In this document: piece by piece, positions 8,738 through 17,490 of the stretch
Numbering within the stretch: position 1 is the stretch's first letter
Layout of the letters: each line of letters starts with the position of its first letter
Source of the DNA: an uncultured Eubacteriales bacterium
Lineage (GTDB): Bacteria > Bacillota > Clostridia > Oscillospirales > Acutalibacteraceae
Direction: 5' to 3'
Length of the DNA stretch: 64,000 nt
NCBI GenBank assembly: GCA_934546985.1
Contig: CAKTEE010000006.1
Coordinates: 1-64,000, forward strand
The notes under the pieces: model-generated
What the model saw: the letters and a program-made list of their open reading frames with translations, nothing else
The model's database searches: none
What the model was told of the DNA's origin: nothing
Program-made: the position numbers and the translations under genes

Positions 8738-10021
8738 TTATGCAACAACAGCGTTATCTTTTACAAAATCAATAGCTTTTCTTACAGCGATATCTTCAGA
8801 AATTTCTTTCTCTGAAATTACAGCTTTAATTCTGTCAGCGTCTACACCATAAGCTTTGGCCATTTTATCAATTTCCTCAGCAATTTCTTCCTCTGTCGGA
8901 ACAATATTTTCAAGCTGCGCAATTTTTTCCAGTGCAAGGCGCACCTTTACCTGACGCTGTGCCTGCTCCCTGAATCCGTCGCGGAACGCGCCGACTTCCA
9001 TACCAGTATACTGCAAATAAGAATTAACATTCAATCCCTGCATTTGCAGACGGTGATCAAAATCCTGAATATTCTCATCAATACGGCGTTCGTACATAAC
9101 TTCAGGAATTTCAGCTTTTAAACCTTCAATCAGCTGGTCAATCAATTCGTTTTCAAACTTACTTTCTGCCATATTCTTTTTCTTATCCAGAATCTTTGCT
9201 TCGACATCCTTTCGGAACTCTTCAAGGGTATCAAATTCACTGACATCCTTTACAAATTCGTCGTCAACCTCCGGCAATTCTTTGATTTTGATTTCATTGA
9301 TTTTCACTTTGAAAACCGCAGGCTGACCTTTGAGTTCCTCTGCGCCGTAATCTTCCGGGAAAGTTACGTTAACATCAAACTCTTCGCCTGCTTTATGACC
9401 GATCACCTGATCTTCAAAACCCGGAATAAACTGACCGGAGCCAACTTTCAGTTCAAAGTTTTCGCCCTTGCCGCCTTCAAAAGCAACGCTGTCTTTAAAC
9501 CCTTCAAAATCAATGACAGCGATGTCTCCGTCTTCAACCGCCTTGCCTTCTTCCGCAGTAATCATCCGTGCATTGCGTTCCTGAAGGTTTTTAATTTCCT
9601 GATCTATTTCTTCACCGGTAACAGAAGCTTCTTCCTTTGCCGCTTTCAGCCCTTTATATTCTCCAACTTCCACTTCCGGCTTAACGGTGATATTAACAGT
9701 AAATTCAACGCCTTCTTTGCTGATTTCATTTACAGACGCATCTTTCGGCGCATCTACAGGAGTCAGCCCTGATTCGATAATCGCCGCCTCCACTGCTTCC
9801 GGATAGAGGATTTCTACCGCATCCTCATAAAACATATTCTCACCATAAAGTTTCTCTATATAATGTCTCGGCGCCTTGCCTTTGCGGAAACCGGGAATGG
9901 AAATTTTTCCCCTGTTGCGCAAATAAGCTTTATTTACCGCTTCTTCAAACTTCTCACTGTCAACACCGATCTCCAGCTTATACACGTTGGTATCGATTTT
10001 TTCAGATGATTTTAAACTCAT
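8738..10021 (-). CDS. tig: trigger factor, ribosome-associated chaperone
   Basis: A 427-residue chaperone and peptidyl-prolyl isomerase acting at the ribosomal exit tunnel. The ribosome-binding signature GFRKGKAP is at about residues 41-48. A middle FKBP-type PPIase domain follows (the AVIDFEG and FIPGFEDQ region), then a long helical C-terminal domain. Ribosome binding site AGGAGG. It has its own promoter and precedes clpP. Confidence 0.96.
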   Translation of the reverse strand: MSLKSSEKIDTNVYKLEIGVDSEKFEEAVNKAYLRNRGKISIPGFRKGKAPRHYIEKLYGENMFYEDAVEILYPEAVEAAIIESGLTPVDAPKDASVNEISKEGVEFTVNITVKPEVEVGEYKGLKAAKEEASVTGEEIDQEIKNLQERNARMITAEEGKAVEDGDIAVIDFEGFKDSVAFEGGKGENFELKVGSGQFIPGFEDQVIGHKAGEEFDVNVTFPEDYGAEELKGQPAVFKVKINEIKIKELPEVDDEFVKDVSEFDTLEEFRKDVEAKILDKKKNMAESKFENELIDQLIEGLKAEIPEVMYERRIDENIQDFDHRLQMQGLNVNSYLQYTGMEVGAFRDGFREQAQRQVKVRLALEKIAQLENIVPTEEEIAEEIDKMAKAYGVDADRIKAVISEKEISEDIAVRKAIDFVKDNAVVA

Positions 10022-10058
10022 TTTGATGTCCTCCTAATATTTTACTATCCATCAGCAT

Positions 10059-10087
10059 ATTATAACTAATATAGACAGATTTTTAAA
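10059..10087 (-). promoter_or_regulatory. sigma-A promoter of tig
   Basis: Minus strand: TTTAAA (10087-10082), 17 bases, TATAAT (10064-10059), about 38 bases ahead of the tig start. Confidence 0.65.
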
Positions 10088-10119
10088 TGGCTTTTCCAGA
10101 ATATTTGAAATATGGGTAC

Positions 10120-10815
10120 TTAAACACTTTTTTCTACTAAAACCGGACAAAAACCAGTATAATCGCACGAAACCAGACGAAACTTGATGCCGTCCCGTTC
10201 GCCGTTAAACGATTTTTGCACGGCAAAACCGTGAATATGCCCATAAAAGCAACGCCTGACTGCAAAATCTGTCAACACCCGGTAAATTTCTTCGCAGACC
10301 TTATCCTCATAAACAGGCGGATAATGCAGGAAAACCACCGGTTCCAAACCTGTGCGTTTTGCCGCTTCCAGAGACGCGCGCAGTCTGCCGGCCTCCCGCA
10401 GAAGCACTTTTTTATCCTGATCATCCTCTGCGTCAAAAAACCAGCCGCGAGTACCGCAAATAGCAATTCCGTCTGCAGCAACCGCATCATTATGAACGAC
10501 GGACAGTGTATGCAATCCATTCTGCGCGAAAAAAGATTCCATCTTTCTTCGTGTGGTCCACCAATAGTCATGATTCCCTTTCAGGATTATTTTTTTTCCG
10601 GGCAGCCCATTCAAAAACTGAAAATCAGGAAGCGCACCCTTCAAATCCATACCCCATGAAATATCGCCGGGAAGGACTACCGTATCTTTATCTGAAACAA
10701 CGCCGCGCCAATTTTTTTCCAGCCGTTGGATATAATCCGCCCAGCCTTTAAAAATATCCATTGGTTTATCTGTCCCCAGCGACAGATGCGGGTCAGCAAT
10801 CGCAAAAACAGACAT
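10120..10815 (-). CDS. calcineurin-like metallophosphoesterase
   Basis: A 231-residue protein of the metallophosphatase superfamily. Metal-ligand motifs are in order: the DPH near the N-terminus (IADPHLSLG), GDISWG, GNHDYWW, and the C-terminal GHIHG. This fits phosphohydrolases that use two metal ions; the substrate is not known. I chose ATG 10815 because the metal site starts directly after it and an AAAGG ribosome binding site precedes it. A longer frame would overlap thrC. It follows thrC by 16 bases. Confidence 0.85.
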   Translation of the reverse strand: MSVFAIADPHLSLGTDKPMDIFKGWADYIQRLEKNWRGVVSDKDTVVLPGDISWGMDLKGALPDFQFLNGLPGKKIILKGNHDYWWTTRRKMESFFAQNGLHTLSVVHNDAVAADGIAICGTRGWFFDAEDDQDKKVLLREAGRLRASLEAAKRTGLEPVVFLHYPPVYEDKVCEEIYRVLTDFAVRRCFYGHIHGFAVQKSFNGERDGIKFRLVSCDYTGFCPVLVEKSV

Positions 10816-10831
10816 GGTATTACCTTTCCAA

Positions 10832-12334
10832 TTACTGAATGCCCAGCATTTCAAATACAACCTGCTTCATTTCATCTTTGGCACAAACTTTATCAAAGCG
10901 CGGCTGTTTATATTTCAGTTCTGCCAGTGGTACAGGGATTGGATCGTTAGTCAAAACCTCTAATTCATCCACCATTTCAAATTCATCATCACCCGCAGGC
11001 TGCTCCCCTTTTATAGCTTCAAGCACTGCGGCAGAGAACTTGTATGGATTAGCGGTAGACGCAATGATCGCATCTGTCATATCCTCTGTTTGTGCACGGT
11101 ACTGGCTGTATACATTCACCGCAACTGCCGTGTGTGTATCACACAGATAGTCATTTTCATTCAATGCGTGAATGGTTGCTTTCGTATCGGCGTCATCACA
11201 GCACCCGGCGGCAAATAATTCATGGAGTTTGGAAAGAATATCTTCTTCCACCACATATTCCCCTTTATAATTCAGGGTTTCCATCCATGTACGTACGCGG
11301 GAACAATCACTGCCGCAAAGGTCATACAACAGACGTTCCAGATTGGATGAAATTAAAATATCCATAGACGGAGATATGGTAGTATAAAACTGCCGGTTTC
11401 TATTATACACGCCTGTATGCAAGAATTCTGTCAATACATTGTTGGAATTGGAAGCGCAAATTAATTTTCCAATAGGTAGCCCCATTTTTTTTGCATAATA
11501 AGCGGCAAGGATATTGCCGAAATTACCTGTTGGCACGCAAATATTCACTTTTTGTCCGCAGGCAATGCTGCCATCGGCAATCATGTCACAATAAGCAGAA
11601 ATATAATACACAATCTGTGGGACAAGTCTGCCCCAGTTGATTGAATTTGCACTGGAGAACATCATATTATGTTTCGCGAGTTCTTCAGAAATTGATTTAT
11701 CTGTAAAAATCTTTTTCACACCATTTTGTGCATCGTCAAAATTGCCTTCGATCGCACAAACGCTGACATTGCCACCCTCTTGCGTTGTCATCTGAAGCTT
11801 CTGCATAGGGCTTACACCGTCATTCGGGTAAAAAACAAGGATTTTCGTATGATCAACATCCTTAAACCCTTCCAACGCGGCTTTACCGGTATCACCGGAG
11901 GTTGCTACAAGAATAACCACCTGTTTGCCATCTGCGGTTTTCTTAGCCGCAACTGTCAGCAAATAAGGCAGGAGCTGAAGCGCCATATCCTTAAACGCGC
12001 AAGTAGGGCCATGCCAAAGCTCAAGGAGATGGACATTCGGCTCAATTTCAACCAGCGGCGCGATTTTTTCTGTATCAAACTTACCTGTGCCATATGCGCC
12101 GGTAATACAGGAATCCAGTTCCTCAGAAGTATAATCCGTCAGATACATGCTCAAAACCTTTTTCGCACGGGTCATATAATCGGCGGAAGAAAGGGCCAGC
12201 AGATCATCCATCGTTATTTGCGGAATGCTCTCCGGAACAAATAAGCCACCATCAGCAGAAATCCCCTGTGTAATTGCCTGCGCCGAAGAAACTTTCACTG
12301 AGCTATCCCTTGTACTTGTATAAAACATTATCAA
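10832..12334 (-). CDS. thrC: threonine synthase
   Basis: A 500-residue PLP enzyme converting O-phosphohomoserine to threonine. The PLP lysine is in HGPTCAFKDMALQ (about residue 114). The N-terminal SSAQAITQGISADGGLFVPE region and the phosphate-binding VPTGNFGN motif fit the long class of bacterial ThrC. No other threonine genes are adjacent, and no T-box or attenuator was seen in the 57 bases upstream. Confidence 0.95.
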   Translation of the reverse strand: MIMFYTSTRDSSVKVSSAQAITQGISADGGLFVPESIPQITMDDLLALSSADYMTRAKKVLSMYLTDYTSEELDSCITGAYGTGKFDTEKIAPLVEIEPNVHLLELWHGPTCAFKDMALQLLPYLLTVAAKKTADGKQVVILVATSGDTGKAALEGFKDVDHTKILVFYPNDGVSPMQKLQMTTQEGGNVSVCAIEGNFDDAQNGVKKIFTDKSISEELAKHNMMFSSANSINWGRLVPQIVYYISAYCDMIADGSIACGQKVNICVPTGNFGNILAAYYAKKMGLPIGKLICASNSNNVLTEFLHTGVYNRNRQFYTTISPSMDILISSNLERLLYDLCGSDCSRVRTWMETLNYKGEYVVEEDILSKLHELFAAGCCDDADTKATIHALNENDYLCDTHTAVAVNVYSQYRAQTEDMTDAIIASTANPYKFSAAVLEAIKGEQPAGDDEFEMVDELEVLTNDPIPVPLAELKYKQPRFDKVCAKDEMKQVVFEMLGIQ

Positions 12335-12391
12335 ACTCTCCTTTAAACGAGATTGGCAAGAAACTTCGTTTCATTTTAACATATTTTTTCG

Positions 12392-13324
12392 TCAGTGTAA
12401 AACTTTATGAAAAAAATCATAAGCATTTTGAAAGAAAAATTTATTAATTTGCTTTTCCGGCAAATTTTTTTTTAATAAATATTCCCATAAAACCGGCAAA
12501 CGGTCAACGGACTGCAAATCCTCCGGCATTTCTGCACCGTCGAAATCAGTCCCCAGTGCAACGGTGTTTTCCCCGCCCAATTCCAGAAAATGACATAAAT
12601 GACGGTAAATCATTTCACACCCGTTGTTTTTTTCCGCTCCCAAAAACTCAGGATATAAATTAATGCCCACCAGTCCGCTGCGGTGTTCCAGAACGCGGAA
12701 CTGCTCATCTGTCAGATTGCGCGGATGTTCGCAAATCGCCCGGGAATTGGAATGGCTCGCAATAAACGGGCAGGAAGTTTCTTCCGCAACGTCATAAAAA
12801 CCGCGTTCACTGAGATGAGAAACATCAATCACCATACCCAAGCGTTCCATCTCTGTTACAACATGCCTGCCAAAAGCTGTTAATCCCTGTGCATTGGGCA
12901 CACCGCACCCATCGCCAAGCTCACAGCTCCCGTTCCAGGTCAGCGTCATCATCCGTACACCCCGCACATACATCTCCCGCAAACGTTCTATACGTCCGCC
13001 AATCGCGCCGCCGCCTTCAATACTCAGCAAGGCAATCCGTTTCTGATTCCATAATGCACCGGAAATCTCCGCTGCATTCTTGCAAAAAGATATGTATTCA
13101 CAGTTTTTATCCATTTGAGTTAGAAAATACGCATAAACACGGTCAAAATAGGCAAACGCTTCCGCATTACGTTTGGTATCCGGCATCCACACAGCAAAAA
13201 ACTGACACCAGCCGGAAAAGGCCTCGCCTTTTTTTAAAGATAACTGCAATGGATTATCAAATAATTCTAAATTTTGGTTCGTGCATTCCCCTATGGTGTC
13301 ACAATGCAAATCAAAAATATTCAC
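12392..13324 (-). CDS. membrane dipeptidase (M19, renal dipeptidase family)
   Basis: About 310 residues of the M19 zinc dipeptidase family. Metal ligands are visible: the DLHCDT start (HxD), the Glu in LLSIEGGG, the His in VIDVSHLS and the ASHSNSRAICEHPRN motif. It probably hydrolyses dipeptides. I chose the GTG at 13324 because a GGAGG ribosome binding site lies 6 bases ahead and the protein then begins right at the first metal motif. It overlaps the yraN stop by 14 bases, indicating translational coupling. No signal peptide is visible, so it is probably cytoplasmic. Confidence 0.87.
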   Translation of the reverse strand: MNIFDLHCDTIGECTNQNLELFDNPLQLSLKKGEAFSGWCQFFAVWMPDTKRNAEAFAYFDRVYAYFLTQMDKNCEYISFCKNAAEISGALWNQKRIALLSIEGGGAIGGRIERLREMYVRGVRMMTLTWNGSCELGDGCGVPNAQGLTAFGRHVVTEMERLGMVIDVSHLSERGFYDVAEETSCPFIASHSNSRAICEHPRNLTDEQFRVLEHRSGLVGINLYPEFLGAEKNNGCEMIYRHLCHFLELGGENTVALGTDFDGAEMPEDLQSVDRLPVLWEYLLKKNLPEKQINKFFFQNAYDFFHKVLH

Positions 13325-13691
13325 CGGCCGCCTCCATAGTAAAAGCATTTATTATATGATTTATTTCTTTTACATTTGCGTCCTTTTTATTTAAATAAAC
13401 TTCAAGTACATCAAAACGCGGCTGAAGCACTGTATCGCTGTTTGCCAAATAACATACTGCCGTATGGATGATTTTCCTCTGCTTACTGCGGTCAACTGCT
13501 TCGCACGGACGTTGAAAATTCCCTGTTCTTGTTTTTACTTCTACAAAAGCCAGATACTTTTCATCGCAGGCAATTAAATCAATCTCTCCAAACCTGCTTC
13601 GGTAATTTGCTGTTAAAATTTGATAACCATGCTCACGCAGATAACGTGCCGCATAAATTTCCCCTAACGTCCCTGCATTGACTTTTCCCAT
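13311..13691 (-). CDS. yraN: YraN family protein (UPF0102, endonuclease-like fold)
   Basis: About 126 residues. The conserved pattern G..GE..A..YL...GY.IL..N.R...GEIDLIA.D....FVEVKTR is present, giving the PD-(D/E)XK-like core (GEIDLI and FVEVKTR). The cellular role is unknown; the fold suggests nuclease activity. ATG 13691 has a GAGG ribosome binding site with good spacing, better than the upstream TTG at 13712. It lies between rnhB and the dipeptidase gene; linkage to rnhB is common in Firmicutes. Confidence 0.9.
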   Translation of the reverse strand: MGKVNAGTLGEIYAARYLREHGYQILTANYRSRFGEIDLIACDEKYLAFVEVKTRTGNFQRPCEAVDRSKQRKIIHTAVCYLANSDTVLQPRFDVLEVYLNKKDANVKEINHIINAFTMEAAGEYF

Positions 13692-13701
13692 TAAGCATGC
13701 C

Positions 13702-14301
13702 TCAAATCCCAAGCTTTTTTAAAAACGTCCTGCGATGTACTGGGCTAACTCCATATTTTTCCAGCATTTCATAATGAAGCTTTGTTCCATATCCTTTATG
13801 TTTTGCAAAACCATACTGAGGATATTTTTCATCTAACGCAGACATGTAATGATCACGGCTGACCTTTGCAAGAATAGACGCCGCCGCAATTGACGCTGAT
13901 TTTCCATCCCCTTTGATAATGGGAAATGACGGGACCTCTAATTTAGGATCTTGATTTCCGTCCACCAATGCTGCGTCCGCATGTATTCCCAGACCTACAA
14001 AAGCACGGCGCATCGCCAGAAACGTTGCCTGAAGGATATTGATTGCATCAATTTCTTTTTCATCCGCACTTGCTACACACCACGCTAACGCTTTTTCCTG
14101 AATTAGCGGAAAAAGCAATTCGCGCTTTTTTTCCGTCAGTTTTTTAGAATCATTCAGTCCTTCCAGTTCACAACCCTGCGGCAAAATCACTGCGGCGGCA
14201 AAAACCGGCCCTGCCAAAGGGCCACGGCCAGCTTCATCAATGCCGCAGACCACAGAAAATCCCTGTTCTGCCGCCTGCTTTTCATAATAATACCAGTCCA
14301 C
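13702..14301 (-). CDS. rnhB: ribonuclease HII
   Basis: A 199-residue enzyme that removes ribonucleotides from DNA. The signature GIDEAGRGPLAGPV near residue 20 holds the first acidic residues. Further catalytic positions lie in LNDSKKLTEKKR, in the ALVDGN region and in ILAKVSRD. Its ATG overlaps the rbgA stop by 1 base. The order rbgA-rnhB-yraN is typical of Firmicutes. Confidence 0.96.
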   Translation of the reverse strand: MDWYYYEKQAAEQGFSVVCGIDEAGRGPLAGPVFAAAVILPQGCELEGLNDSKKLTEKKRELLFPLIQEKALAWCVASADEKEIDAINILQATFLAMRRAFVGLGIHADAALVDGNQDPKLEVPSFPIIKGDGKSASIAAASILAKVSRDHYMSALDEKYPQYGFAKHKGYGTKLHYEMLEKYGVSPVHRRTFLKKLGI

Positions 14302-15173
14302 TATGACTCCTCCCCCTGCGGCAATTCCAGCGTAATCCTGCCCAATTTGCCGCCGCGGAATTCATCAAGGAGCATTACAGCCGCACGCTGTATGTCAATT
14401 TCTCCTCGCCCTGCCAGCATTCCGCGTTTCCTGCCAATCAGTTCTAACGCCTCATACGGCGGTACTCCCTGCAAAGGTCCTGTCTTATATCTATGAGCCA
14501 GCACATCAGGGTATTCTTCCCGCAGCGATTCTATCAGCCGCATAGCAAGGCTTTCAATATCCATAATATCATCTTTTACCGCGCCTGTAAAAGCAAGGCG
14601 TTCTCCCACAATCTGATCTTCAAATTTCGGCCAGAGAACCCCGGGAGTATCCAGCATTTCAACCCCTTTCGCAACCGTAAACCATTGGTTGCCGCGGGTA
14701 ACGCCGGGCTTATCTGCAACTTTTGCTTTATTTTGCCCCGTCATCCGGTTAATAAAAGATGATTTTCCAACATTTGGAATACCGACAACCATCAAGCGCA
14801 GTGCACGGCCCGCCATTCCTTTTTGAATATTCCGTTCTATATTTTCCTTTAAAACCTCACGTACCACAGGCAAAAAACGGTTTAAACCTTTGCCAGAACG
14901 ACAGTCAACTGGAATTGCCGTTATTCCCTGACAACGAAAAAAACTAACCCACTGACGCGTTGCCTCTTCATTTGCAGTATCTGCTTTATTCATAAGCACT
15001 ATACGCGGTTTCCCTGCAACCAAGGTATCTAAATCAGGGTTCCGGCTGCTCGCAGGAACCCTTGCATCTATAATTTCCACAACAGCTTCAATCAGAGGCA
15101 GAGACGCTTCAATCTGACGTTTCGTCCGCGTCATATGTCCCGGAAACCACTGTATATTCTGCTTATTATCCAA
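14301..15173 (-). CDS. rbgA: ribosome biogenesis GTPase RbgA (YlqF)
   Basis: A 290-residue circularly permuted GTPase that helps late 50S assembly. The G motifs occur in permuted order: MNKADT (G4) first, then GIPNVGKSS (G1), the G2 region KPGVTRG and DTPGV (G3). The N-terminal WFPGHM motif is present. It lies 2 bases after the third signal peptidase gene and is coupled to rnhB. Confidence 0.95.
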   Translation of the reverse strand: MDNKQNIQWFPGHMTRTKRQIEASLPLIEAVVEIIDARVPASSRNPDLDTLVAGKPRIVLMNKADTANEEATRQWVSFFRCQGITAIPVDCRSGKGLNRFLPVVREVLKENIERNIQKGMAGRALRLMVVGIPNVGKSSFINRMTGQNKAKVADKPGVTRGNQWFTVAKGVEMLDTPGVLWPKFEDQIVGERLAFTGAVKDDIMDIESLAMRLIESLREEYPDVLAHRYKTGPLQGVPPYEALELIGRKRGMLAGRGEIDIQRAAVMLLDEFRGGKLGRITLELPQGEES

Positions 15174-15175
15174 GA

Positions 15176-15742
15176 TTAACTAACCTTCCAATCTCCAAAG
15201 GGAAAAATACGGAATACAGCTTTGCCCATCAAATAACGTTCATCCACAAAACCCACCGCAGAAAAGCGGCTGTCCCATGAATCGTTCCGATTATCACCCA
15301 TGACAAAAACTTTCCCTTCCGGCACTACCAAGGGAAATTTCATATCTCCCCTTGTCACCGTCGGCTCTGCAATATAAGGTTCATCAATTGCCTTATCATT
15401 AACGTAAACAATACCTTTGACAAAATCAATGTCTATTTTATCCCCGCCAACACCAATCACACGTTTAATCAGCGGCTCATGACGAACATTTGGCTGTGTA
15501 ATTACAACAATATCTTTTGCTTTAGGCGAGTAATTAAAATTTGATACAATCAGCCAATTTCCATCCTGCAAAGTATTTTTCATGGAATTTCCATCTACAC
15601 CGACAATCCGGAATAGAAAAGTAAAAATAATAAAAATAGCGACAAACGCATAAATAACTGCTTCTATCCATTCATAAAAACCATCTACCGCTCTTATTTT
15701 TTCTGTTTGTTCGAAATTATCCTGGGATATCTCTTCGTTCAT
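15176..15742 (-). CDS. lepB: type I signal peptidase, paralogue 1
   Basis: A 188-residue membrane-anchored serine protease that cleaves secretory signal peptides. One N-terminal transmembrane segment (about 28-46) precedes the catalytic Ser53 (GVDGNSMKNTL). The general base is Lys93 in LIKRVIGVGGD. The C-terminal GDNRNDSWDSR box is intact. The serine motif is GNSM rather than GSSM, the main difference from its two neighbours. Last of three tandem paralogues, 3 bases after the second. Confidence 0.92.
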   Translation of the reverse strand: MNEEISQDNFEQTEKIRAVDGFYEWIEAVIYAFVAIFIIFTFLFRIVGVDGNSMKNTLQDGNWLIVSNFNYSPKAKDIVVITQPNVRHEPLIKRVIGVGGDKIDIDFVKGIVYVNDKAIDEPYIAEPTVTRGDMKFPLVVPEGKVFVMGDNRNDSWDSRFSAVGFVDERYLMGKAVFRIFPFGDWKVS

Positions 15743-15745
15743 TAT

Positions 15746-16315
15746 TTATTTCACCAGCCAATCTCCAAAAGGATAAATACGCAATATCACCTTACCAACA
15801 ATATAATTTTCGTCCACCAAACCGATTGCATTTGTCCGGCTGTCAGAAGACGCATTGCGGTTATCGCCCATCAGAAACACCTTGCCTTTGGGAATAGTAA
15901 TCGGTCCCACAAAATCTTCACGCACGGTTGTTGGCGTATTGACATATTTTTCTTCCAACACCTTGCCGTTAATATACACAACACCCTGATTAAAATCAAT
16001 ATCTACCGTATCTCCGCCAACTGCGATAACACGTTTAATCAGCCTGTCCTGAATTGTATTCGGCTGTGCTGAAACAACAATATCGCCTCTCTGCGGCTTA
16101 TAATTGAAAGATGACAAAATCACCCGGTTTCCGGTTTGCAGCGTTGGCTCCATAGAACTGCCGACCACCCCAAAAGGCCGGATAAAAAAAGTAAGAAGGA
16201 CAGCAATTACCAAAACTGCCCAGATAAAAGACTCTACCCAACTAAACAGGTTCTGCGCAATATGCGTTTCTTTTTCGCGGCGCATCCGCGCCTGAAATTC
16301 TGTTTCCTCATTCAT
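15746..16315 (-). CDS. lepB: type I signal peptidase, paralogue 2
   Basis: A 189-residue signal peptidase with a transmembrane segment at about 29-46. Catalytic Ser54 is in VGSSMEPTL, Lys94 in LIKRVIAVGGD, and the box MGDNRNASSDSR is present. All active-site residues are intact. Its start overlaps the stop of paralogue 3 by 4 bases, so the genes are co-translated. It shares the core motifs with both neighbours but differs throughout, so the array is not a recent or assembly duplication. Confidence 0.93.
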   Translation of the reverse strand: MNEETEFQARMRREKETHIAQNLFSWVESFIWAVLVIAVLLTFFIRPFGVVGSSMEPTLQTGNRVILSSFNYKPQRGDIVVSAQPNTIQDRLIKRVIAVGGDTVDIDFNQGVVYINGKVLEEKYVNTPTTVREDFVGPITIPKGKVFLMGDNRNASSDSRTNAIGLVDENYIVGKVILRIYPFGDWLVK

Positions 16316-16872
16316 TCAATCCACGCCCATTCCCATAAAGGATAAATTCTGCAAAATACTTTGCCGTATACACTGCGCTCATCAATCAGACCAACGCATC
16401 TGCATCTGCTGTCAATAGAATCGCTCCGATTATCCCCTAAAACAAACAGCTTACCCTCGGGGATTCGGACAGGCCCTTTAAAATCATATACATCATCCGT
16501 TGGGCTCATAATATACAATTCTTTCAGGATTTCACCGTTTACCGTAACCTCGCACCGCAACGGGTCAATATCCACGGTATCACCCGCAACAGCAATCACC
16601 CGTTTGATCATTTTTTCATCCGTTTGCCCGGGTATACCAAACACAACGATATCACCCCGCTGCGGCTGACAGGCGATACCGGAGACAAGCAGGCACTGTC
16701 CTTGGTAAAACGTTGGTTCCATGGAACTGCCGACAACGGTTACCATACGCCCTATAAAAATAAACACCAACGCTATCATAACCACTGCCCAAACGAATAC
16801 TTCCAGCCAGTTGTATAGTTCATTGCAGACAACAGCTTTCAGGTCAGAGGGCCGATCTTTTTTTATCCGCAT
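16312..16872 (-). CDS. lepB: type I signal peptidase, paralogue 3
   Basis: A 186-residue signal peptidase with an N-terminal membrane anchor at about 23-46. Catalytic Ser50 is in VVGSSMEPTF, Lys90 in MIKRVIAVAGD, and the box LGDNRSDSIDSR is present. First gene of the three-gene lepB array, 19 bases or more after the rplS terminator. The order rplS-lepB-rbgA-rnhB is conserved in Firmicutes, but usually with one lepB. The ribosome binding site is a weak GGGAATTGGA. Confidence 0.93.
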   Translation of the reverse strand: MRIKKDRPSDLKAVVCNELYNWLEVFVWAVVMIALVFIFIGRMVTVVGSSMEPTFYQGQCLLVSGIACQPQRGDIVVFGIPGQTDEKMIKRVIAVAGDTVDIDPLRCEVTVNGEILKELYIMSPTDDVYDFKGPVRIPEGKLFVLGDNRSDSIDSRCRCVGLIDERSVYGKVFCRIYPLWEWAWIE

Positions 16873-16904
16873 TCCAATTCCCGTCCAAAATATTTCATAA
16901 ATAG

Positions 16905-16930
16905 CAAAAAAGGGACAAAATGTCCCTTTT
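16905..16930 (-). terminator. terminator after rplS
   Basis: Minus strand: AAAGGGACA, short TTT loop, TGTCCCTTT, then further Ts. A perfect 9-base-pair stem, 10 bases after the rplS stop. Read-through would be needed for rplS to drive the lepB genes. Confidence 0.85.
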
Positions 16931-16939
16931 CCGTTCCGC

Positions 16940-17293
16940 TTATCGGATTTGCTCTTTTACCTTTGCGGCCTTGCCGACCCTGTCTCTCAGATAGTAAAGC
17001 TTGCTTCTGCGAACCTTACCGTGGCGTACCACATCAACCTTTGCAACATTCGGAGAATGAACAGGGAATACCCTTTCTACTCCAACGCCGTATGCAACAC
17101 GGCGGACAGTGAAGGTTTCGCCGATACCGCTGCCTCTGCGGGCAATTACAGTACCTTCAAAAACCTGAATTCTTTCCCTTTCGCCTTCACGAATCTTAAC
17201 GTGAACCTTAACGGTATCACCGATTTCGAATACCGGCTTTTCAGCCTTCAGGCAAGGACCTGCCATGATTTTGATTGCTTCCTGATTTGTCAT
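16940..17293 (-). CDS. rplS: 50S ribosomal protein L19
   Basis: A 117-residue ribosomal protein at the 30S-50S interface. Recognised by FEIGDTVKVHVKI, the GTVIARRG motif, ETFTVRRVAYGVGVERVFP and the C-terminal KVRRSKLYYLR. I chose ATG 17293 because TAAGGAGG lies just upstream and the length equals the family norm; the frame is open further upstream but that part is the leader. A strong promoter and a 127-base leader precede it. Confidence 0.97.
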   Translation of the reverse strand: MTNQEAIKIMAGPCLKAEKPVFEIGDTVKVHVKIREGERERIQVFEGTVIARRGSGIGETFTVRRVAYGVGVERVFPVHSPNVAKVDVVRHGKVRRSKLYYLRDRVGKAAKVKEQIR

Positions 17294-17420
17294 GGAATAT
17301 TTCCTCCTTAATTTCCAGATGTTCATAATGCCTTGACGGCAACAGAGGACCATCCGCTTCAATGTCTGCTTTCGCGGGCATTAAACCCCATTATCTGCAA
17401 TGATAACGGAAAACAAATGC
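17294..17420 (-). promoter_or_regulatory. 5' leader of rplS, possible L19 autoregulatory leader
   Basis: The predicted transcription start lies near 17420, leaving about 127 untranslated bases. The leader contains inverted segments (for example GCATTTG near its start and GGGGTTTAATGCCC further on) and ends with the ribosome binding site. Firmicutes rplS genes often carry an L19-binding leader RNA. The assignment is inference from position; I could not fold it or match it to a covariance model. Confidence 0.4.
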
Positions 17421-17426
17421 TTTCAT

Positions 17427-17455
17427 ACTATAGCATAAAACGAAATATATTTCAA
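17427..17455 (-). promoter_or_regulatory. sigma-A promoter of rplS
   Basis: Minus strand: TTGAAA (17455-17450), 17 bases, TATAGT (17432-17427). Confidence 0.75.
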
Positions 17456-17490
17456 GAGAAAATGTGCAAAAAAGTAAATTTCTTACAGCA

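Noticed and set aside
15176..16872. Triple lepB as an assembly duplication
   Set aside because: The three genes differ throughout at base and residue level, so this is a real array.
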